NCBI RefSeq assembly: GCF_900169145.1
Contig: NZ_FXZD01000011.1
Span: forward strand, 18,079-82,078
DNA: 64,000 nt
Source of the DNA: Brevibacterium antiquum CNRZ 918
GTDB lineage: Bacteria; Actinomycetota; Actinomycetes; Actinomycetales; Brevibacteriaceae
Direction: 5' to 3'
A program made the position numbers and the translations under genes. Within the stretch, counting starts at the first letter, position 1, and every line of letters starts with the position of its first letter. The notes below the pieces were generated by a model. It was not told the DNA's origin, made no database searches, and saw only the letters and a list, made by a program, of their open reading frames with translations. Shown piece after piece: positions 35,637 to 46,652 of the stretch.

Positions 35637-35759
35637 GAACGTAGACAGGGCTACTTCCACACGAGGCTATTTCCGCACCCGCACCTGCGCCCACACCCAC
35701 ACTCCGCCGCACGGGGCTTTGCACGTCGGCGGCGCGGCGTCCCTTAGACTGTGGAACCT

Positions 35760-37475
35760 ATGGGTTACTACTTGACGACAGCTATCGCTTACCCCAATGG
35801 GGCCATCCACATCGGGCACGCATATGAGTACATTGCCGCCGATACGATCGCGCGGTTCAAGCGCCTCGACAATCATGAGGTGTTCTTTGCAACCGGCACC
35901 GACGAGCATGGTCTCAAGATGCTGCAGGCGGCGAACAAGCTGGGCATCACGCCCAAGCAGCTTGCCGACGACAACGCGAAGAACTTCCGCGACACCCAGC
36001 TGGCGCTCGGCTCGACGTTCGACCGCTTCATCCGCACCACCGACGAAGACCACTACGAGGCGTCGAAGGCGATCTGGCGCAAGCTCGAAGAGGCTGGCGA
36101 CATCTACCTCGACACCTACGCCGGCTGGTACTCGGTCCGTGATGAGGCCTTCTACATGCAGGACGAGACCGAAGTCGTCGACGGTGTTCGCCTGTCGGCG
36201 GAGACTCGCACCGAGGTGACCTGGACGGAGGAGGAGTCCTACTTCTTCCGTCTCTCGAAGTACCAGGACAAGCTGCTCGAACTGTATAAGACTCACCCTG
36301 AATTCCTCGGCCCCGATTCGCGTCGCAACGAGGTCGCCTCCTTCGTCGCCTCGGGTCTGAAGGACCTCTCGGTTTCGCGCACCACCTTCGACTGGGGTGT
36401 GCCGGTGCCCGGCAATGAGAAACACGTCATGTATGTGTGGATCGACGCTCTGACGAACTACCTCACCGCAGCCGGATACCCCGATGATCAGGAGCGCCTC
36501 AACAAGTGGTGGCCCGCCGACGTCCACATCATCGGCAAGGACATCATCCGCTTCCACAGCGTCTACTGGCCCGCGTTCCTGATGAGCGCCGGCATCGAGC
36601 TGCCGGGGCGCGTCCACGCCCATGGCTTCCTCTTCAACGCCGGTGAGAAGATGTCGAAGTCCGTCGGCAACGTCGTCGATCCCATCGACCTCGTCGAGGC
36701 ATTCGGCCTCGATACTCTGCGTTTCTTCCTCTTCCGCGAGTTCTCCTATGGCAATGACGGGTCCTACACGAAGGACTCGATCATCACCCGCAAGAACTCC
36801 GACCTCGCCAACGAGTACGGCAACCTCGCCCAGCGCTCGCTGTCGATGATCGCGAAGAACTGCGAGGCACAGGTTCCCCGTCCCGGTGAACTCACCGAGG
36901 ACGACGAAGCCCTCCTGGCCCTGGCCCGCGCGGTCCCCGACACCGCTCGTCGCCACGTCGACACCCAGGCCCTCCACCTCTACGTCGAGGCCTGCTGGAA
37001 GGTTCTGACCGAGGCCAACCGCTACTTCTCCGCCCAGGAACCCTGGAAGCTGAAGAAGACCGATACCGACCGCATGGCCACCGTACTGTGGGTCACGATC
37101 GAGGTCGTGCGCATCATCTCGATCCTCATCCAGCCCGTCATGCCCGAATCCGCGGGCAAGATCCTCGACTCTCTCGGCGTGCCCGAGGGCGTCGGTGAAG
37201 CCGGTGCGAAGGTGCTGCCGACGGCGACTGACAGTGGCGCCGGCGCCGAGGCGATGGCTCCCGTGACCGTGAGCGCCGGAGTCGGCGTCGCCGCAGGTGC
37301 GGCTTCCGCCGCTGCGGGAATCTCACCGATGGCAGCGGAATCGGCCGAAAGCGGTGTCAATGCCGCCGAGGTGGATCCTCGTTCATTCGCCGCGATCGAT
37401 TTTCCGTTGGAGCCAGGCATCCCGCTGCCGAAGCCGGTCCCGGTGTTCCCCAAGTTCGTGGAGGAGACCGAATAA
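35760..37475 (+). CDS. metG: methionyl-tRNA synthetase
   Basis: This class I synthetase has 571 residues. HIGH motif HIGH is at 17-20 and KMSKS at 297-301. No zinc-knuckle Cys set is seen, as in the short actinobacterial type. The anticodon domain is followed by an Ala/Ser/Val-rich stretch (about 480-545) that looks like an insert near the C-terminus. ATG 35760 is preferred over GTG 35751. TAGACT lies 9 nt upstream with no Shine-Dalgarno, so the mRNA may be nearly leaderless. tatD overlaps its stop by 1 nt. Confidence 0.95.
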   Translation: MGYYLTTAIAYPNGAIHIGHAYEYIAADTIARFKRLDNHEVFFATGTDEHGLKMLQAANKLGITPKQLADDNAKNFRDTQLALGSTFDRFIRTTDEDHYEASKAIWRKLEEAGDIYLDTYAGWYSVRDEAFYMQDETEVVDGVRLSAETRTEVTWTEEESYFFRLSKYQDKLLELYKTHPEFLGPDSRRNEVASFVASGLKDLSVSRTTFDWGVPVPGNEKHVMYVWIDALTNYLTAAGYPDDQERLNKWWPADVHIIGKDIIRFHSVYWPAFLMSAGIELPGRVHAHGFLFNAGEKMSKSVGNVVDPIDLVEAFGLDTLRFFLFREFSYGNDGSYTKDSIITRKNSDLANEYGNLAQRSLSMIAKNCEAQVPRPGELTEDDEALLALARAVPDTARRHVDTQALHLYVEACWKVLTEANRYFSAQEPWKLKKTDTDRMATVLWVTIEVVRIISILIQPVMPESAGKILDSLGVPEGVGEAGAKVLPTATDSGAGAEAMAPVTVSAGVGVAAGAASAAAGISPMAAESAESGVNAAEVDPRSFAAIDFPLEPGIPLPKPVPVFPKFVEETE

Positions 37476-38395
37476 TGGCTTCTCGCGCCGCCGGAACCTA
37501 TCCTCCGGTGCCTGAGCCGCTTGCCCATCCGGTTGTCGACACCCACACGCATCTCGATATCTGCACGGGTGTGCGACTGCCGTTGGGTGCCGGCGAGCCC
37601 GAGCCTGAGGTGAGACCTGACGCGGATGAGGAGTTCCCGAGCCTCGACTACTTCCTCGACACCGCCCAGTCGGCCGGGGTGCAGCGCATCGTGCAGATCG
37701 GCTGCGACCTGCCGGCAGCACGGTGGACGACCCAGCTGGTCAGACAACAGTCAGAACAGGGCCGCTCCTGGATGCTCGGCGGTGCGGCACTGCATCCGAA
37801 CGAAGCACCGAGGTTGGCCCAACGCGGCATGCTCGACGATGCGCTCACGGAGATCGAGTCGCTCGTGGCTTCCAATGACCGCATGCGCGTGGTGGGGGAG
37901 ACCGGACTCGACTACTTCCGCACAGGTGAAGAGGGCGTCGCCGAACAGCAGCGGTCCTTCCGGGCTCATATCGAGATCGCCAAACGCACCGGCAAGGCCC
38001 TGCAGATCCACGACCGTGAAGCTCACGCGGACGTGCTGCGCATCCTCCGGGAGGAGGGCGCCCCCGAGGTCACGATCTTCCACTGCTATTCCGGGGACGA
38101 GGCGATGGCCCGCGAGTGCGCAGATCACGGGTACTACATGTCCTTCGCCGGCAACCTCACGTTCAAGAACGCGGATGAACTCCGACGTGCGGCGGCAGCG
38201 GCTCCACTGGATCGGCTGCTGACCGAGACCGACGCTCCGTTCCTCACTCCGCACCCGCACCGCGGCAAGCCGGGCGGTCCCTATCTGACCGCGATCACGG
38301 CACGCATGCTCGCCGAAGTGCGTGGGATGAACGAAGAGGACCTCTGCGCCGCTGTGTGGAAGAACGCGGAGACCGCGCTCGGAAGCTGGGACTGA
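37475..38395 (+). CDS. tatD: TatD family metal-dependent DNase
   Basis: This amidohydrolase-fold nuclease (306 aa) has metal-site motifs DTHTHLD at the N-terminus, GETGLDY, IHDREAH, FHCYSG and TETDAPFLTPHPHRG. TatD proteins are 3'-5' exonucleases linked to DNA repair and RNA quality control. Its ATG overlaps the metG stop (TAATG), so the two are co-translated. An acidic loop near 40-55 is longer than usual. A 23-nt tandem duplication spans its stop codon. Confidence 0.9.
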   Translation: MASRAAGTYPPVPEPLAHPVVDTHTHLDICTGVRLPLGAGEPEPEVRPDADEEFPSLDYFLDTAQSAGVQRIVQIGCDLPAARWTTQLVRQQSEQGRSWMLGGAALHPNEAPRLAQRGMLDDALTEIESLVASNDRMRVVGETGLDYFRTGEEGVAEQQRSFRAHIEIAKRTGKALQIHDREAHADVLRILREEGAPEVTIFHCYSGDEAMARECADHGYYMSFAGNLTFKNADELRRAAAAAPLDRLLTETDAPFLTPHPHRGKPGGPYLTAITARMLAEVRGMNEEDLCAAVWKNAETALGSWD

Positions 38396-38427
38396 AAGAC
38401 CGCCGAAGCTGGGCCTGAACGACCGCC
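38382..38427 (+). repeat. 23-nt tandem duplication across the tatD stop
   Basis: 38382-38404 is repeated at 38405-38427 with two mismatches (GAAGCTGGG.CTGAA.GACCGCC). The first copy includes the last codons and TGA of tatD, so the second copy lies in the untranslated region. Confidence 0.7.
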
Positions 38428-38564
38428 TTCGCGAGGGTGCGGATGACGCACGATCAGCGGCCTCGGCGGGCAAATGTCACGACTGTGACGAAGCCCGGAA
38501 ACATAGGGAAGTCCTGGTCAGAGCGCCAACTCTGGCAGCCTAGCTGTTACATGTTCGTGATATT

Positions 38565-38594
38565 TTGCGAACCGTGTAACGAATCGGTTACAGT
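38565..38594 (+). promoter_or_regulatory. rpf promoter with an overlapping palindrome
   Basis: TTGCGA (38565-38570), 18 nt, then TACAGT (38589-38594) form a plausible promoter 36 nt before the GTG start. A palindrome TGTAAC-GAATCG-GTTACA (38575-38592) overlaps the -10 box. Its GTAAC half-sites resemble those of OmpR-type actinobacterial regulators such as MtrA (recalled). Confidence 0.5.
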
Positions 38595-38630
38595 AGACGA
38601 GTTGATGACCTCTGCCCCAGGGATATTTTT

Positions 38631-39917
38631 GTGATTGATTTTCTCAAGAACCGCAAAGTGCAAATTGCTGCACAGGCGGTTGTGATTACCGGACTCGTGG
38701 GTGGCACGGGTGCCGTGGTTACCATGAACAAGCCCGTGACCCTTGATGTCAACGGACAGTCCGAAGAAGTTCGGACCTTCGGCGGTACCGTGGGGGATGT
38801 CCTCGACAGCCGCGACCTCGACATCGAGAAGCGCGACCAGATCAAGCCAGGCGTAGACAAGAAGATCTCGCGGGATATGACGATCACCGTCAATACCGCG
38901 AAGGAGCTTTCACTGTCCGTTGATGGCAAGAAGAGCGATGAGTGGACCAACGCGAACACCGTCGGTCAGGCACTGGCCGACCTCGGTGTGGACGCGAAGG
39001 GCGCCGACCTCAGCACTGAGCCGAATCAGAAGCTCAAAGAAGAAGGCAACGACATCGATGTGACGACCGCCAAGGATCTCACCATCGTTGCCGATGGCAA
39101 GGATCACAAGGTCTCGGCCGCAGCGGGCACCGCTAAGGAAGCCCTCGGCGAGACCAAGCTGAAACTCGATAAGGACGACTTCCTCTCCGTCCCCCTCAGC
39201 TCGAAGGTCTCTGATGGCCAGGTCCTCACCGTGAACCGTGTGAAGAACGACATGGTCACGGAGAAGGAGGCCATCAAGGCCAAGGTCGAGAAGAAGAAGT
39301 CTGACTCCCTGTACCAGGGTGAGACCAAGGTCGAAGCTGAGGGCAAGGACGGTCAGAAAGAGATCTCGTACAAGGTTAAGACCGTCAACGGCGAACAGGT
39401 GAAGAAGGAGAAGAAGGACGAGAAGGTCCTCTCCGAGCCCAAGGCCAAGGTCATCATCGAGGGCACCAAGACTAAGGAAGCTCCCGCGAAGGACCCAGGC
39501 GGCTCTGACAACGGAACCGGCGGCTCTGATGGCAAGAGCACCGGCGGCTCCGACAAAGGTGACAAGTCCACAGGCGGCGGCTCTGACAAGGGTTCGGGCG
39601 GCTCCGGCTCTGATGATAAGTCCACCGGCGGCGGCTCCGGCTCCAGCGGTGGCGACATGAGCACCCAGGAAATCAAGAACATGCTCGGTGGACCGGGATC
39701 CAAGTGGTACCAGGTCGCTAAGTGCGAGTCGAACTTCAACCCGCGCGCAGTGAACCAGTCGAACCGCGCTCACTTCGGTCTCTTCCAGTTCAAGATCGCC
39801 ACGTGGCAGTCCATGGGTGGCAGCGGCAATCCGATAGATGCCAGCCCGCAGGAGCAGTTTGACCGTGCCAAGAAGCTGAAGGCTGCCGCCGGCTGGGGAC
39901 AGTGGGCCTGTGCCTGA
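38631..39917 (+). CDS. rpf: resuscitation-promoting factor (secreted muralytic enzyme)
   Basis: This Rpf of the RpfB type has 428 residues. An N-terminal membrane anchor/signal (about 10-32) is followed by three DUF348 repeats (~40-200; e.g. VTLDVNGQSEEVRTFGGTVGDVLD). A G5 domain (~210-285) and a long Gly/Ser/Asp linker (~290-345) come next. The C-terminal lysozyme-like domain (~350-428) has the catalytic Glu in VAKCESNFNP, plus GLFQF and the W/C pair in GWGQWACA. It cleaves peptidoglycan glycan strands and helps dormant cells regrow. The start is GTG with no strong ribosome-binding site. Confidence 0.93.
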   Translation: MIDFLKNRKVQIAAQAVVITGLVGGTGAVVTMNKPVTLDVNGQSEEVRTFGGTVGDVLDSRDLDIEKRDQIKPGVDKKISRDMTITVNTAKELSLSVDGKKSDEWTNANTVGQALADLGVDAKGADLSTEPNQKLKEEGNDIDVTTAKDLTIVADGKDHKVSAAAGTAKEALGETKLKLDKDDFLSVPLSSKVSDGQVLTVNRVKNDMVTEKEAIKAKVEKKKSDSLYQGETKVEAEGKDGQKEISYKVKTVNGEQVKKEKKDEKVLSEPKAKVIIEGTKTKEAPAKDPGGSDNGTGGSDGKSTGGSDKGDKSTGGGSDKGSGGSGSDDKSTGGGSGSSGGDMSTQEIKNMLGGPGSKWYQVAKCESNFNPRAVNQSNRAHFGLFQFKIATWQSMGGSGNPIDASPQEQFDRAKKLKAAAGWGQWACA

Positions 39918-39954
39918 TAGAAACAGACATATGAGCTGACCTGATCAGCTGAAC

Positions 39955-39986
39955 GTGCGGACCCGGGGAGCACCCCAGGTCCGCAC
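39955..39986 (+). terminator. rpf terminator
   Basis: A 14-bp stem (39955-39968 with 39973-39986, one mismatch) has a 4-nt AGCA loop and is followed by TTGTATT. It lies 38 nt after the rpf stop. Confidence 0.75.
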
Positions 39987-40134
39987 TTGTATTCACTCGG
40001 GCGAGGGGCAGGTCCCAACGGTTTGCAGGCTGTGTGGGCGCGGAGTGCAGTCCCCGGCGTGACCGCTCGCGGACCCCTCTGCAGCCATGCCGGAGTCGAT
40101 CTTCCTGGGGTTTCGCCCAGAGCGTGGACAATCC

Positions 40135-40161
40135 TTGGCACTCGAGTTGACCGAGTGCTAA
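40135..40161 (+). promoter_or_regulatory. CIRCE element 1 (HrcA operator)
   Basis: TTGGCACTC (40135-40143), 9 nt, GAGTGCTAA (40153-40161) matches the CIRCE consensus TTAGCACTC-N9-GAGTGCTAA with one mismatch. It covers the groES -35 box, so HrcA binding would block the promoter. Confidence 0.92.
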
Positions 40162-40175
40162 GAGCGTTCTAAAGT
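40147..40175 (+). promoter_or_regulatory. groESL heat-shock promoter
   Basis: TTGACC (40147-40152), 17 nt, TAAAGT (40170-40175) is a near-consensus vegetative promoter placed between and within the two CIRCE elements. Confidence 0.75.
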
Positions 40176-40179
40176 CGAA

Positions 40180-40206
40180 TTAGCACTAGCACTCATTGAG
40201 TGCCAG
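40180..40206 (+). promoter_or_regulatory. CIRCE element 2 (HrcA operator)
   Basis: TTAGCACTA (40180-40188), 9 nt, GAGTGCCAG (40198-40206) is a second CIRCE just downstream of the expected transcription start. Two tandem sites suggest tight HrcA control. Confidence 0.88.
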
Positions 40207-40316
40207 TTTTATGAGACGGTCGATCCGCTCGGCACCCGCGACGACGAGGGGATCATGGCATACGCCGCCGTCTGACTCAAAGAAGAATTGAACCCAGCGA
40301 AGGGAGAGGGCCCGAT

Positions 40317-40610
40317 ATGTCGGTATCCATCAAGCCACTCGAAGATCGGATTGTCATCCGTCAGGTCGAAGCAGAGCAGACTACCGCCAGTGGTCTGGTC
40401 ATCCCCGAAACCGCCAAGGAGAAGCCTCAGGAAGGCGAAGTTGTCGCAGTGGGCCCAGGCCGCGTTGCTGACAACGGAAACCGCGTCCCAGTCGACGTGG
40501 CCATCGGCGACAAGGTCATCTACTCCAAGTTCGGCGGCACCGAAGTCAAGTACGCAGGAGAAGAGTTCCTCGTGCTCTCGGCTCGTGACGTGCTCGCCGT
40601 CATCGGCTGA
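40317..40610 (+). CDS. groES: co-chaperonin GroES
   Basis: This 97-residue Hsp10 starts [36 protein letters not shown] with the mobile loop ([11 protein letters not shown]) that docks on GroEL. It keeps [26 protein letters not shown] precedes the ATG. It forms the lid heptamer of the chaperonin and is transcribed with groEL 36 nt downstream under HrcA/CIRCE control. Confidence 0.97.
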   Translation: MSVSIKPLEDRIVIRQVEAEQTTASGLVIPETAKEKPQEGEVVAVGPGRVADNGNRVPVDVAIGDKVIYSKFGGTEVKYAGEEFLVLSARDVLAVIG

Positions 40611-40619
40611 ATCCCCTGA

Positions 40620-42236
<1,617 letters not shown>

Positions 42237-42286
42237 TTCCTCATCTGATTCGCATCGGCGCGCTGTGACTGCGCTGATCTGATACT

Positions 42287-42321
42287 CGTGTGGCCCGGAA
42301 CATCACGTTCCGGGCCACACG
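42287..42321 (+). terminator. groEL terminator
   Basis: A perfect 15-bp stem (42287-42301 with 42307-42321) has the 5-nt loop ATCAC. It is the strongest terminator in the window, 50 nt beyond the groEL stop. Confidence 0.85.
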
Positions 42322-42409
42322 TGTCTCTCGCCTCATCAGAGTGAAGTGTTCACGCAGTGTGGTGCCGAGCTGCGCCGGGAGAGGTGGTCATCCCTCGCCG
42401 AGGCGGTTC

Positions 42410-44955
42410 TCAGACCGGCGCCACCGTTCCGTTGCTGCCATTGACCGTCACCCTCTGTCCCGAGGTGAATCGACTGGTGGCGTCGCGGACGGCCATGACC
42501 GCCGGCAGGCCGAGCTCACGGGCCGTGACCGCGCCGTGGGAGAGTGCGCCGCCGCTTTCCGTGATGACGCCGCTGGCCTGGTAGAACAGGGCCGTCCAGG
42601 CAGGATTCGTGGTCCGGGCGACGAGGATGGCTCCGTCGGGGAAGGACGAGAAGTCCTCGGGGCTGTGGACGACGAAGACCTCGCCCTCGACCTCGCCGGG
42701 GCTTCCGGCGGTTCCCTTGATGAAGTCACCATCGGCTTCCTCGCCGGCGTCAGGAGTGCGGCCGTGCTCCCACTCGGGCGTGCGCACGACAGCCGCCTGG
42801 TACCCGGCCTTGTTCTGCTCAGCGATCGCAGTCAGGACTGACAGCGCCTCGGCGGGGGAGTGCTGCCCGTTGGCAGCGCGGATCGCTTCGTCGAGGGGCT
42901 CATAGTTGATGAAGTAGACATCCATCGGGTCCGTAGGAACGCCCTGGTCGACGAGTCGCTGGCCCAGCTCCCGCAGAGCACGGCGCATCGGCAGCGTCAG
43001 TCGTGTGGTCTGATAGTGCTCCAGATCATCCAGCGCCGTGTACGCCCGGGCCAGGCGGATGACCTCTTGGACCAGATAGCGCAGCTTCTCGGGAGCCGCG
43101 TTGACCACGGCCAGCTCGGTCTCGGCCTGCACGACCTTGCGCTCTAGGTCGGAATCGACCGAGGCGTTCTCGGCCCGGTCCGCCAACAGCCGGATCTGAT
43201 CGAGGACGATGTGCGGTGCTTCGACCCACGTCGGGTGGTAGGCGTCGAAGTCGAGTTCGCGGTGACCGTGCTTGGCCAGGAACGACTCGAAGTCCCGAGC
43301 GAAATCGGGAAAACCGCTAAGCACCTCCACTCCGTCGTGACCTGTGCGGGCCCGCAGCGCGGACAGCAGCTCAGGATGCTTGCGCACACTGCGTGAGAGT
43401 TCCCAGAGTTCGGCGTTGACCTGGGAGGTCTTCGTCTCCGTGGACGCCAGCAGCCGTTCGAACACGAGCTGTGCCGCCTCCTTGTCCAGCGCCATTTCGA
43501 GCATGTGCGACAGCGCCCCGTAGAGCGTGCGCTGAGTCAGGGAGATCGCGATGTTGGGGCGGAAGTACTCCGTACCCAGGTCGCTGATGGCGATCACGTG
43601 TTCCCACACCTCGGCCAGGGTCTTGTCCTGGAGCGGCTCATGCGAGAGTTTGCCGATCCCGATGAGATACGTGTCGAGATCGCGCATCCACTGCACCGGC
43701 AGCTCCTGCACCCAGCCGAACTGAGAAGCGATCTCCGGCAACGATTCGGTGATGGTCTCGACGCTGGAGAGCATATTCGTCGGCAGCCTGCCGGCGTAGA
43801 GATCGACAGCCGTCTGATTGCCGTAGATATAGAAGTCGCGCATGGCGAACCACTTGTCGCCAAACGGCGGCAGGCCCATGAGATCGAAGCTGTGGTTGAG
43901 CGAGGTATGGAAGCCTGCTTCGACGAGATCCCAGGTCAGAGGTGTCACCGGTGTGGGGAACCGCTCGGCGGATTCGTCCCGGGTCCACCGTGGTGCGACC
44001 CGAGTGATGGGCCTGGACTGCAGGAGGAAGAGGTCATCACCGCAAAAGGCCCACTCGATGTCCTGGGGGAAACCGAAATGGTCCTCTGCCCGTACTGCGA
44101 GTTCGGCAACCGCTCGGGCCTGCTCGGCGTTCAGTGCGGGACGCGTGCGCTGATCCTCGCCGAGGTGGACCTCCCTCGTCCGCGCATCGCCGTGATCGTC
44201 GCCGCCGACATTTTCGTCTCCGGAGGGCTCATGCATGATGAGTGCCCTCGGCTTGTCCGCGATCTCGGCCGCGACCTGGGTGCCGTCGGCTCGGGCGATC
44301 CGGAATTCGTCGACTGGCTCCTCCCCGCCGACGACGGTCTCCCCGAGGCCAAACGCGGCGTTGATGAGGCCTCGTCCGTGTTGCCGCGCACCGGGTCGAC
44401 GGAGAACGCGACCCCGGCGGCTTCCTCAGCACCGACTGAGACCATGAGCTGGACGACGACGGCCATCTTCGCGTCGAGTTGGTCGACGCCGAGCTGCTGA
44501 CGGTACCGAAAAGCGTGCGGATTCCACAGGGAGGCATAGCAGTCGCGCACCGCCTCGGCGATTGCCTCGGTTCCGCGAACACCCAGGTAGGTGTCGTGCT
44601 GCCCGGCGAAGGCCGCACCGGGCAGATCCTCCATGGTGCCGGAGGAGCGGACCGCCACCGCCTGGTCGCTCAGTCCAGCGGCCTTGGCCGCCGCCTCGAA
44701 TTCGGCGAGCCAGGTGCCGGGGATGGCAGCGCTGCGGATGAGGTCGCCGATTGCCTCGGCGGGTCTGTCGCTGCTCATGAGCTCGGTGATCTGAGCCTGC
44801 AGAGGGTCGACGAACTGCGTGTAGGCGTCGGCGGTGACGATGAAGCCGCCGGGTACGGGCAGGTCCTGCGCTGACTTCGCGAGGCTGGCGCTCTTGCCTC
44901 CGCTGGTGGCCAGTTCGATGGCGAGAGGATCGGTGAAGCCGAGGGTGAGTGTCAC
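42410..44955 (-). pseudogene. frameshifted PEP-synthase/rifampicin-phosphotransferase-like gene
   Basis: The product would be ~848 residues. The N-terminal ATP-grasp part (GTG 44955; ATSGGKSASLAKSAQDLPVPGGFIVT, VRSSGTMEDLPGAAFAGQHDTYL, VAFSVDPVRGNTDEA) is in one frame. The rest (INAAFGLGETVVGGEEPVDEF, then a long middle and the swivelling His domain TESGGALSHGAVTARELGLPAV) is in another. The break is at ~44366-44371, where GAGGCCTCATC should be GAGGCCCTCATC: one C is missing. Both parts read well on either side, so the lesion is recent or a sequencing error. The family transfers ATP beta-phosphate to a substrate through a His. Confidence 0.82.
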
Positions 44956-44987
44956 GAATGCTCCTAGGGATGTCTCAGGTGGGGCGA

Positions 44988-46181
44988 TCACAGGCGGAAG
45001 CGGTTCAGGCCGAGGAGCAGCCAGCCGCAGACAGCGCTGACGGTGCCGATTCCGATGACCAGAGGCCAGAAGAATGCTGCAACGACGAGTACCGGTACCC
45101 AGACCATAACCGCTGCGAAGCCGCCGAGGAGTCGGAAGAATGTGACAGTATTGCGACCGTCCGCGCGTGATCCGGCAAAGGCACCTGCCGCGAGGACCGG
45201 GGCGAAGAGCCACATGAGGGCGAACCCGATTGCGCGCAGGACCGGGAATCGGCGCGCAGGCACCTCCACCTCCGCGGAGTCCACCCGCGTGGGCGGAGCA
45301 TCCCGTCCCTGGGCGACCTGCCCCGGCCGCTCGCCTTGGCACACGACCTTCTGCTGGTGGAGGAAAGCGCTCGCGAACGATGCCGGTGCGCTAGCCGAGG
45401 AGCGAGCGTCCTCGAGTGCCTCGGCTTGGATCCGTTCGAAGGACTGCTCGTCGGGACAATTGACCGAAACCTCGTCGAGACCAGATCCTATCGCCGAGGC
45501 GACCTCCGCCTCCCACGTAGACCGATCCTTGCCATTGCGAGCCGGAATTGTCACAGCGGTTCCGCAGACCACCTCGGCGCGGGAACGGAACCGGTCCGGG
45601 GTCGAATAGAACAGGCCCACCGGGATCACCTCGAGGTCGATGCCCTCGTCGATCAGGGTGCAGGCGATGCGTGCTGCACCAGGTTTGTAGGGCTGAGGCC
45701 GGTGGCCCCACTCGCTGCTGGCTTCAGGGAAGATCCCGAGGTCACCGCCTCGACGCAGGTGGGCACAGCCGGCTTCGACCGGGCTGGCCACCGAAGCAGG
45801 ATCAAGGTTGTAGCGCTCAACGTCCTTGGGGCGGACGACGGGGATGCCGGCGATGAAGAGGCGCAGGAACCAGCTGCGCACGAGCTGGATCGAGATGAGG
45901 AACTGCGCCTGCGGAAATGCGGCGAGCACCTGATGCCCGTCGATCGCCCCGTTGCGGTGGCTGGAGACGATGAGGCGCGGGCGAGGGCGGAGGACACGGT
46001 GGGCAGATCTGTCGCGGCTGGCAGAGCCCTCCCGCAGTGCGTGCCCTGCTTCACCGAGATCGAGGACGGGAATACGGCCGAAGTACAGGGTGCGCATGGC
46101 GGCGTTGACGAACCGGTGTCCCCACCCCAGAGAGCCACCAGCTCCCCGGACGTCACCTGGTCGATCAACCTTCGAGGACAT
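44988..46181 (-). CDS. PlsC-like lysophospholipid acyltransferase
   Basis: This 397-residue protein has an acyltransferase domain with SHRNGAIDGH, an HX5D-spaced form of the usual HX4D catalytic motif. FPEASSEWG occupies the place of FPEGT, and VIPVGLFY follows. Two or three C-terminal TM helices (from ~300) anchor it. It probably acylates lysophosphatidate or a related lipid. ATG 46181 overlaps the previous gene by 17 nt. The HX5D spacing resembles the Gat1-type branch rather than E. coli PlsC (recalled). Confidence 0.75.
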   Translation of the reverse strand: MSSKVDRPGDVRGAGGSLGWGHRFVNAAMRTLYFGRIPVLDLGEAGHALREGSASRDRSAHRVLRPRPRLIVSSHRNGAIDGHQVLAAFPQAQFLISIQLVRSWFLRLFIAGIPVVRPKDVERYNLDPASVASPVEAGCAHLRRGGDLGIFPEASSEWGHRPQPYKPGAARIACTLIDEGIDLEVIPVGLFYSTPDRFRSRAEVVCGTAVTIPARNGKDRSTWEAEVASAIGSGLDEVSVNCPDEQSFERIQAEALEDARSSASAPASFASAFLHQQKVVCQGERPGQVAQGRDAPPTRVDSAEVEVPARRFPVLRAIGFALMWLFAPVLAAGAFAGSRADGRNTVTFFRLLGGFAAVMVWVPVLVVAAFFWPLVIGIGTVSAVCGWLLLGLNRFRL

Positions 46182-46560
46182 CGCGCAGTCGTTCCAGATC
46201 CATCCGTACAGCCTCGGTGTCGGGCGCGAATTCCTCCTCGCTGACATGCGGGAGGCGGTAGACGGTGAAGACGACCTCACTGACATCGTCGTTGTGGAGC
46301 ACACGCAGCGGATTGTGCACGGTGGTGCCGTCGGGGAAGATCACGTCATGGTCGAGGATCCCGAATTCGATGCCCGGCCGGAAACTGACCTCGACCTCTC
46401 CCCGCGGTGAGTCGGTGATCCAGCGACCGGCCTCGTTGCAGATGCCCGCGCTGAGGCCGACCGCCCATTGTGGCAGGTTCGCCGGGTTGCCTGCGAAGAC
46501 CGCGATATCGGAAGGGTCACAACGGATCGTCTGCGAAATGTGCTGTGCGTCGAAGCTCAT
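46165..46560 (-). CDS. SRPBCC (polyketide-cyclase-like) family protein
   Basis: This 131-residue START-like protein has AQHISQTIRCDPSDIAVFAGNPANLPQWA, the usual first strand, helix and W of SRPBCC proteins. GEVEVSF and VHNPLRVLHNDDVSEVVFTVYR follow. It probably binds a hydrophobic ligand; no enzyme role can be assigned. ATG 46560 (MSFDAQH) is the natural start, as the frame upstream is Arg-rich antisense of the ligase gene. It is part of a minus-strand lipid-related run. Confidence 0.72.
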   Translation of the reverse strand: MSFDAQHISQTIRCDPSDIAVFAGNPANLPQWAVGLSAGICNEAGRWITDSPRGEVEVSFRPGIEFGILDHDVIFPDGTTVHNPLRVLHNDDVSEVVFTVYRLPHVSEEEFAPDTEAVRMDLERLRDVLEG

Positions 46561-46652
46561 GGCCCAAGTCCACCACAGGGGCCGCGATTGGGCCAGAGGC
46601 AAGCCCGACCGCCCAGTGAGGTCCTCGGCTGGTGACTGTGATCTGACTGGCC

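Larger units (their letters stand above)
39918..40316. other. rpf-groES intergenic region
   Basis: This 399-nt gap holds the rpf terminator (39955-39986), a ~150-nt stretch in which I see nothing, and the groES control region with two CIRCE elements and a promoter. In the common actinobacterial order ksgA and ispE would follow rpf; they are absent here. Confidence 0.6.

Noticed and set aside
35667..36977. Minus-strand open frame of 436 codons over metG
   Set aside because: It overlaps the conserved catalytic core of metG, has no ribosome-binding site and no recognisable domain.
38428..38630. c-di-AMP (ydaO) riboswitch before rpf
   Set aside because: Such elements precede rpf in some actinobacteria, but the conserved core is not visible, and a promoter lies only ~36 nt before the start.
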